Assembly (NCBI GenBank): GCA_021815245.1
Contig: JAKAHF010000070.1
Coordinates: forward strand, 1 to 8,187
Direction of reading: 5' to 3'
Origin: Actinomycetes bacterium
GTDB lineage: Bacteria > Actinomycetota > Thermoleophilia > RBG-16-64-13
Length of the DNA: 8,187 bases
Part shown: positions 4,792 to 8,187 of the stretch, in pieces
How the letters are laid out: every line of letters starts with the position of its first letter
Numbering within the stretch: the first letter of the stretch is position 1
Position numbers and translations under genes: made by a program
The notes under the pieces: generated by a model
What the model was told of the DNA's origin: nothing
Databases searched by the model: none
The model's input: only the letters and a program-made list of their open reading frames with translations

Positions 4792-6270
4792 CTAGACACC
4801 TTTCTTCTCGGCTACATAGGCAGCCGCTTTGTCGAGCCGGGAAAGGATAGCCGACTTTCCCAGTCCGGCGACGAGATAGAACAATTCGGGACCTTCGTCG
4901 CGCCCGCTGAGGGCCACCCGCAGGGGATGATAGACCGCTTTGCCCTTGAGGCCCTGCTGCTTGGCGGTGTCGACCAGAGCGCGCAGCAGGTCCCGCCCGG
5001 CGGCGGAGGGCAGATACTCGGCCTCCATCGTGCTGAAGACCTCGCGCGCCAGGGCGAACAGCACGTCGCTGCCCGGGTGGAGCAGCCATTCGGCCGGCTC
5101 GCCAAGCGTCGCATCGAGCTGCTCGACGAACAGCGCGGCGTACTTGGGGGCGTCGCTCAGAACGACGAGATTCGCCTGGACCGCCTCGGCGACGACCTGC
5201 GACTGTACGGGTGCGAACTCCATACCGGCAGCCAGCAGATACGGCCTTATCGCCTCGACGAGTTCCGCGGGAGCCAACTCCCTGATGTAAAGACCGTTGA
5301 GCCAGTTGAGTTTCTGCACGTCGAAGATGGCGGGGCTCTTCGAGACACGCTCCAGCTCGAACTCGGCAATGAGTTCATCGAGCGAGAACTTCTCCCGCTC
5401 GTCGGCCGGATGCCAGCTGAGCAGGGCAAGGTAGTTGACCATCGCGGCGGAGAGGTACCCGAGACCGCGAAAGTCGCCGATCGAGGTCGCCCCGTGACGC
5501 TTCGAGAGCTTGCTCCCGTCGGGCGCGAGGATGAGCGAGTGGTGGCCGTAGCGGGGCGCCGGCTTGCCGAGGGCCGCGAACAGCATCATCTGCCGGGCCG
5601 TGTTGGTTATGTGATCCTCGCCTCTGATGACATCGGTGATCTCCATGCCCGCATCATCGACGACCACCGCGAAGTTGTAGGAGTAGCCGCCATCGGTGCG
5701 CTTGATGATGAAATCGCCGATGACGTCCGACGAGAAGGTGATCGGTCCGTGGATGAGATCGACGAAGGTGATGTCACCCTGTGGCACCCTGAAACGGATG
5801 GCTGCCTGCTCACCGGCGCTGAACCGCGCCTGCACCTCGTCGGAGGCCAGCGAACAGCAGCGCCGGTCGTACTTCGGCATGTGCCCGGAGGCGAGTTGCT
5901 CCTCCTTGCGCTGGTCGAGGTCTTCTTGGGGACAGAAGCACGGGTATGCCCACCCCTCGGCGAGGAGCTTCTGCACCGCGGCCTCGTAGATGCCGGCCCG
6001 CTCGCTCTGACGGTACGGACCGTACTCGCCGCCGGCATCGGGGCCTTCGTCGGCCTGCAGCCCGAGCCAGGCCAGGTCGTTGATGATGCTCGCATCGTGC
6101 TCCGTAGTGGAGCGCTTCAGGTCGGTGTCTTCGATGCGCAGGACCATCGCGCCACCCTCGTGGCGGGCGTGGAGGTAGTTGTAGAGCGCGGTGCGGGCGC
6201 TCCCCACATGCAACGAGCCCGTTGGACTCGGGGCGAAACGCACCCTGATGCCTGATGCTCCACCGCTCAT
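4792..6270 (-). CDS. gltX: Glutamyl-tRNA synthetase
   Basis: This class I synthetase attaches glutamate to tRNA-Glu, feeding protein synthesis and possibly tRNA-dependent amidation of tRNA-Gln and tetrapyrrole synthesis. The 492-residue product has the N-terminal RFAPSPTGSLHVGSARTAL with the HIGH variant HVGS (21-24), LRIEDTD (44-50), and the KMSKS variant SKLSKRHG (253-260). Zinc-site cysteines are at 111 and 113 (PCFCPQ) with Y134 and C138/C139 (YDRRCC) as possible partners, near the Cys-x-Cys...Cys/Tyr pattern of bacterial GluRS. The alpha-helical anticodon-binding region follows to the C-terminus. ATG 6270 overlaps the ispF stop as ATGA and has AAGGCGGG upstream, so translation is coupled to ispF. 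Whether it also charges tRNA-Gln (non-discriminating form) cannot be read from motifs; a glnS or gatCAB gene elsewhere would decide. cysS follows directly in the same operon. Confidence 0.97.
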   Translation of the reverse strand: MSGGASGIRVRFAPSPTGSLHVGSARTALYNYLHARHEGGAMVLRIEDTDLKRSTTEHDASIINDLAWLGLQADEGPDAGGEYGPYRQSERAGIYEAAVQKLLAEGWAYPCFCPQEDLDQRKEEQLASGHMPKYDRRCCSLASDEVQARFSAGEQAAIRFRVPQGDITFVDLIHGPITFSSDVIGDFIIKRTDGGYSYNFAVVVDDAGMEITDVIRGEDHITNTARQMMLFAALGKPAPRYGHHSLILAPDGSKLSKRHGATSIGDFRGLGYLSAAMVNYLALLSWHPADEREKFSLDELIAEFELERVSKSPAIFDVQKLNWLNGLYIRELAPAELVEAIRPYLLAAGMEFAPVQSQVVAEAVQANLVVLSDAPKYAALFVEQLDATLGEPAEWLLHPGSDVLFALAREVFSTMEAEYLPSAAGRDLLRALVDTAKQQGLKGKAVYHPLRVALSGRDEGPELFYLVAGLGKSAILSRLDKAAAYVAEKKGV

Positions 6271-6785
6271 GATCCCGCCTTCCCTCCCCCAGCCGGCCGC
6301 TCGACCAACGCGACCGCGTGCGCGACGATGCCGTGGGGTCCTCCTGCCGGGCCTTGGCCCTCGGTGGTCTTGCCCTTCAGGTTGATGTCTTCGATCTCGA
6401 TGCCTATCGCCTCGGCGAGACGCGCGCGCATGGCGGCCTTGTGTGACGCGATGCGGGGCTCGTCGCAGATGACGACGGCATCGACGTTCACCGGTTCGCA
6501 ACCGGCTTCTCGCAGCAACAGCGCGACCCGGTGCAGTAACTCCATGCTGTCGGCTCCCGAAAAGCCCGGATCGGTGTCAGGAAAGAGCCGGCCGATGTCA
6601 TCGAGTCCGGCTGCTCCGAGAAGCGCATCCATGATGGCGTGAGCCAGCACATCGGCGTCGCTGTGCCCGTGTAGACCGCCCGACTCGCGCACGCGTACGC
6701 CGCCGAGTATGAGTGGGCGCTCGGGCGCGAACCGGTGGGAGTCAAAGCCGACGCCCACCCGCAGTGAAGTCTGCCGCGGGCTCAC
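6267..6785 (-). CDS. ispF: 2-C-methyl-D-erythritol 2,4-cyclodiphosphate synthase
   Basis: IspF converts CDP-ME 2-phosphate into the cyclic diphosphate MEcPP with loss of CMP, the fifth step of the MEP isoprenoid pathway; it works as a homotrimer. The zinc ligands are visible as D15 and H17 (GFDSH) and H49 (DVLAHAIMDALLG); GHSDAD and LFPDTDPGFSGADS match the family, as does KTTE (139-142). GTG 6785 is chosen because it overlaps the ispD stop as GTGA, giving 172 residues. This leaves a 7-residue extension before LRVGVGFDSH; CTG 6764 sits where E. coli has Met1, and GTG 6758 is also possible. The segment GPAGGPHGI (145-153) replaces E. coli GFTGRGEGI, so R142 and E144 have no counterpart. ispD lies immediately upstream and gltX overlaps downstream. 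The function is well supported. Confidence 0.94.
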   Translation of the reverse strand: MSPRQTSLRVGVGFDSHRFAPERPLILGGVRVRESGGLHGHSDADVLAHAIMDALLGAAGLDDIGRLFPDTDPGFSGADSMELLHRVALLLREAGCEPVNVDAVVICDEPRIASHKAAMRARLAEAIGIEIEDINLKGKTTEGQGPAGGPHGIVAHAVALVERPAGGGKAGS

Positions 6786-7501
6786 TGCCTGCGGTGCGCG
6801 AGAACCTGCTCCGCGTGGCGCAGGTCGAGCTGATTGGTGATCTTGAAGTTCTCGGGCGAACCTTCGACAACACGCACCCGGCCACCCAGTGCCTCCACCA
6901 ATGCCGAATCGTCGGTGGCGGCCATGAGCACGTCGTCCGACTGGGCGTAGGCATCCATGAGCATCTGCCACCTGAACACCTGCGGGGTCTGCGCCTGCCA
7001 CAGAGTCCGCCGGTGAGGAGTCGCGGTGATCAGCCCGCTCTCGTCGACGATCTTGACCGTGTCGACGCTGGGCACGGCGAGCACCGCGCCATCGAGTGCC
7101 GGGTCGTCGGCAAGGGGCCTTACCACCCGCTCGATCTCGGCGGAGCTGATCAGCGGCCTGGCTCCATCGTGGATGCCCACCAGATCCCAGGAGCCGCGAC
7201 TCGCCAGCGCCTGTAGCCCGTTGCGCACCGAGAGCGGGCGCTTCGCGCCCCCCGCGACCACCTGCTCGACCTTGCCGATGTGCTCCAGCTGGATCTCTTC
7301 CTCGCAGTACTCGACGTCGACCTCGTTGACGACCACCACGAGTGAGTCTACCCATTCGCAGGCGCTGAGCGCGCTCAACGTGCGCTGAAGCATGGGGATG
7401 CCGAGCAAGGGGGCGTACTGCTTGGGCATGTCGAGTCCCATGCGCGTACCGAGGCCCGCGGCCGCTACCACCAATGCCAGACTCGGTCTGTCGCCATCCA
7501 T
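6782..7501 (-). CDS. ispD: 2-C-methyl-D-erythritol 4-phosphate cytidylyltransferase
   Basis: IspD joins CTP and MEP to make CDP-ME, the third MEP-pathway step. The 239-residue protein shows the nucleotidyltransferase fold: the CTP loop AAAGLGTRMGLDMPKQY (13-29) with R20 and K27, IHDGARPL (110-117) with the metal-binding Asp (D112), VPSVDTVK (143-150), LWQAQTPQVF (167-176), ATDDSALVE (195-203) and the C-terminal GSPENFKITNQLDL (214-227) with the substrate-contacting Lys. ATG 7501 has AGGTGAAGG upstream and lies 12 bases after the PIN-TRAM stop. ispF follows with a 4-base overlap, so both enzymes are probably made in similar amounts. The fourth pathway enzyme, IspE, is not here, as is usual for this layout. 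No odd residues were noticed. Confidence 0.97.
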   Translation of the reverse strand: MDGDRPSLALVVAAAGLGTRMGLDMPKQYAPLLGIPMLQRTLSALSACEWVDSLVVVVNEVDVEYCEEEIQLEHIGKVEQVVAGGAKRPLSVRNGLQALASRGSWDLVGIHDGARPLISSAEIERVVRPLADDPALDGAVLAVPSVDTVKIVDESGLITATPHRRTLWQAQTPQVFRWQMLMDAYAQSDDVLMAATDDSALVEALGGRVRVVEGSPENFKITNQLDLRHAEQVLAHRRQ

Positions 7502-7513
7502 GTCGCCTTCACC

Positions 7514-8187
7514 TCACGAAGACATTCGGGCAAACACCATCTTGCCCGACGGGTTCTGCAGAATCGAGGTGACCTCCACGTTGACTTCGTCGCCCACGCG
7601 GCTGCGTCCACCCTCGATGACGACCATGGTGCCGTCATCGAGGTAGGCGACGCCCTGGTCCTCCTCCTTGCCCTCGCGTAGTACCCGCACGCGGAGGGTC
7701 TCCCCGGGCAGCACCGCGGCCTTCAGTGTGTGGGCAAGCTCGTTGACGTTGAGCACCTCGACGCCCTGTATCTGTGAGACCTTGTCGAGGTTGTAGTCGG
7801 TGGTGAGTATGGATCCCCTCAGCTCGCGCGCCAGCTTGATCAGTTTGGTGTCGACATCGGGCACGGCGGGAAAGTCGCGCTCGATTATGGTGATGTGATT
7901 GCTCGACTCCTGAAGGGCGTGCACGGTGTCGAGACCGCGCCTGCCCCTCGCCCGTTTGCCCGGCTCGGCCGAGTCGGCGATGGACTGCAGTTCCTCGAGG
8001 ATGAAACTGGGGATCACCAGGTCGCCCTCGAGAAAGCCGGTGCCGGCCACCTCGGCGATGCGACCGTCGATGATCGCTGACGTGTCGAGCAGCTTCGGCC
8101 GCAGGAACTGCTTGGCCCCCGGCTGCTGAAGGAGACCCTTGAACCCGAGCACCCGGGCCAGATCGGTGTGACGCTTCGCCCCCAGGT
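7514..8187 (-). CDS. PIN-TRAM domain protein, YacL family (gene starts outside the right edge)
   Basis: The visible 223 codons contain a PIN RNase-like domain followed by a TRAM domain, the architecture of Bacillus YacL, an integral membrane protein with N-terminal helices. Acidic PIN residues appear in LLDTSAIIDGRI, PSFILEELQSIAD, VPDVDTKLIKLA and ILTTDYNLDKV; the TRAM domain spans the last 65 or so residues (LPGETLRVRVLREGKEEDQG to the end), an RNA-binding beta-barrel. The frame remains open to the window edge. A GTG at 8152 could in principle be a start but would lie in the linker (LGAKRHTDLARVLGFKG) that normally joins the membrane part to the PIN domain, so the gene is treated as partial. 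The position just upstream of ispD agrees with the yacL site in Gram-positives. Nuclease activity is likely but untested in most members. Confidence 0.92.
   Translation of the reverse strand, partial: LGAKRHTDLARVLGFKGLLQQPGAKQFLRPKLLDTSAIIDGRIAEVAGTGFLEGDLVIPSFILEELQSIADSAEPGKRARGRRGLDTVHALQESSNHITIIERDFPAVPDVDTKLIKLARELRGSILTTDYNLDKVSQIQGVEVLNVNELAHTLKAAVLPGETLRVRVLREGKEEDQGVAYLDDGTMVVIEGGRSRVGDEVNVEVTSILQNPSGKMVFARMSS

Noticed and set aside
4681..6255. Long open frame on the plus strand, 524 codons
   Set aside because: It is wholly antisense to gltX and the start of cysS, whose family motifs are unambiguous. Its product has no recognisable domain; long antisense frames are expected in GC-rich coding DNA.
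1..8187. CRISPR array, insertion sequence, integrase or phage genes
   Set aside because: No spaced direct repeats, transposase or integrase motifs, or terminal inverted repeats were seen on either strand.

Overview
The window is a dense, GC-rich, almost entirely minus-strand stretch of a bacterial chromosome. From right to left it encodes: a PIN-TRAM protein (cut by the right edge), IspD, IspF, GluRS (gltX), CysRS (cysS), the 23S rRNA 2'-O-methyltransferase RlmB, a YacP/Rae1-type NYN RNase, a SigH-like sigma factor, tRNA-Thr(UGU), a small Cys-rich protein, and the N-terminal part of an MFS transporter (cut by the left edge). The order from PIN-TRAM to sigH matches the yacL-ispDF-gltX-cysS-rlmB-yacP-sigH neighbourhood of Gram-positive bacteria such as Bacillus. 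High GC (hand counts of 60-base lines mostly 55-75%), GTG starts and GC hairpins without U tails suggest a high-GC Gram-positive, possibly a deep Actinomycetota lineage such as Coriobacteriia. That placement is an inference from synteny and composition and is not certain.

Layout. 8187-1169: eight genes in one direction, with 4-base overlaps at ispD/ispF and ispF/gltX and gaps of 3 to 60 bases elsewhere, so probably one operon or nested transcripts. It combines isoprenoid precursor synthesis (MEP pathway steps 3 and 5), two aminoacyl-tRNA synthetases, rRNA modification, an A-site-type RNase and a stationary-phase-type sigma factor. 1168-1025: a spacer with a perfect 8-bp GC hairpin and a good -10 box for the tRNA. 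1024-953: tRNA-Thr. 904-692: a 70-aa Cys-rich putative zinc-binding protein with a strong Shine-Dalgarno. 691-464: a spacer with two small hairpins and a sigma-A-type promoter. 463-1: a 15-codon leader ORF coupled to the MFS transporter.

Housekeeping genes dominate and no mobile element, CRISPR array or phage gene is visible. The least ordinary parts are at the left end: an unidentified zinc-ribbon-like gene where rpmG-secE-nusG would be expected after the sigH/tRNA-Thr block, and a leader ORF with a better ribosome binding site than the transporter it precedes. Within the operon, IspF lacks the Arg/Glu pair found in E. coli at the trimer-cavity motif, and yacP has clearly lower GC than its neighbours.
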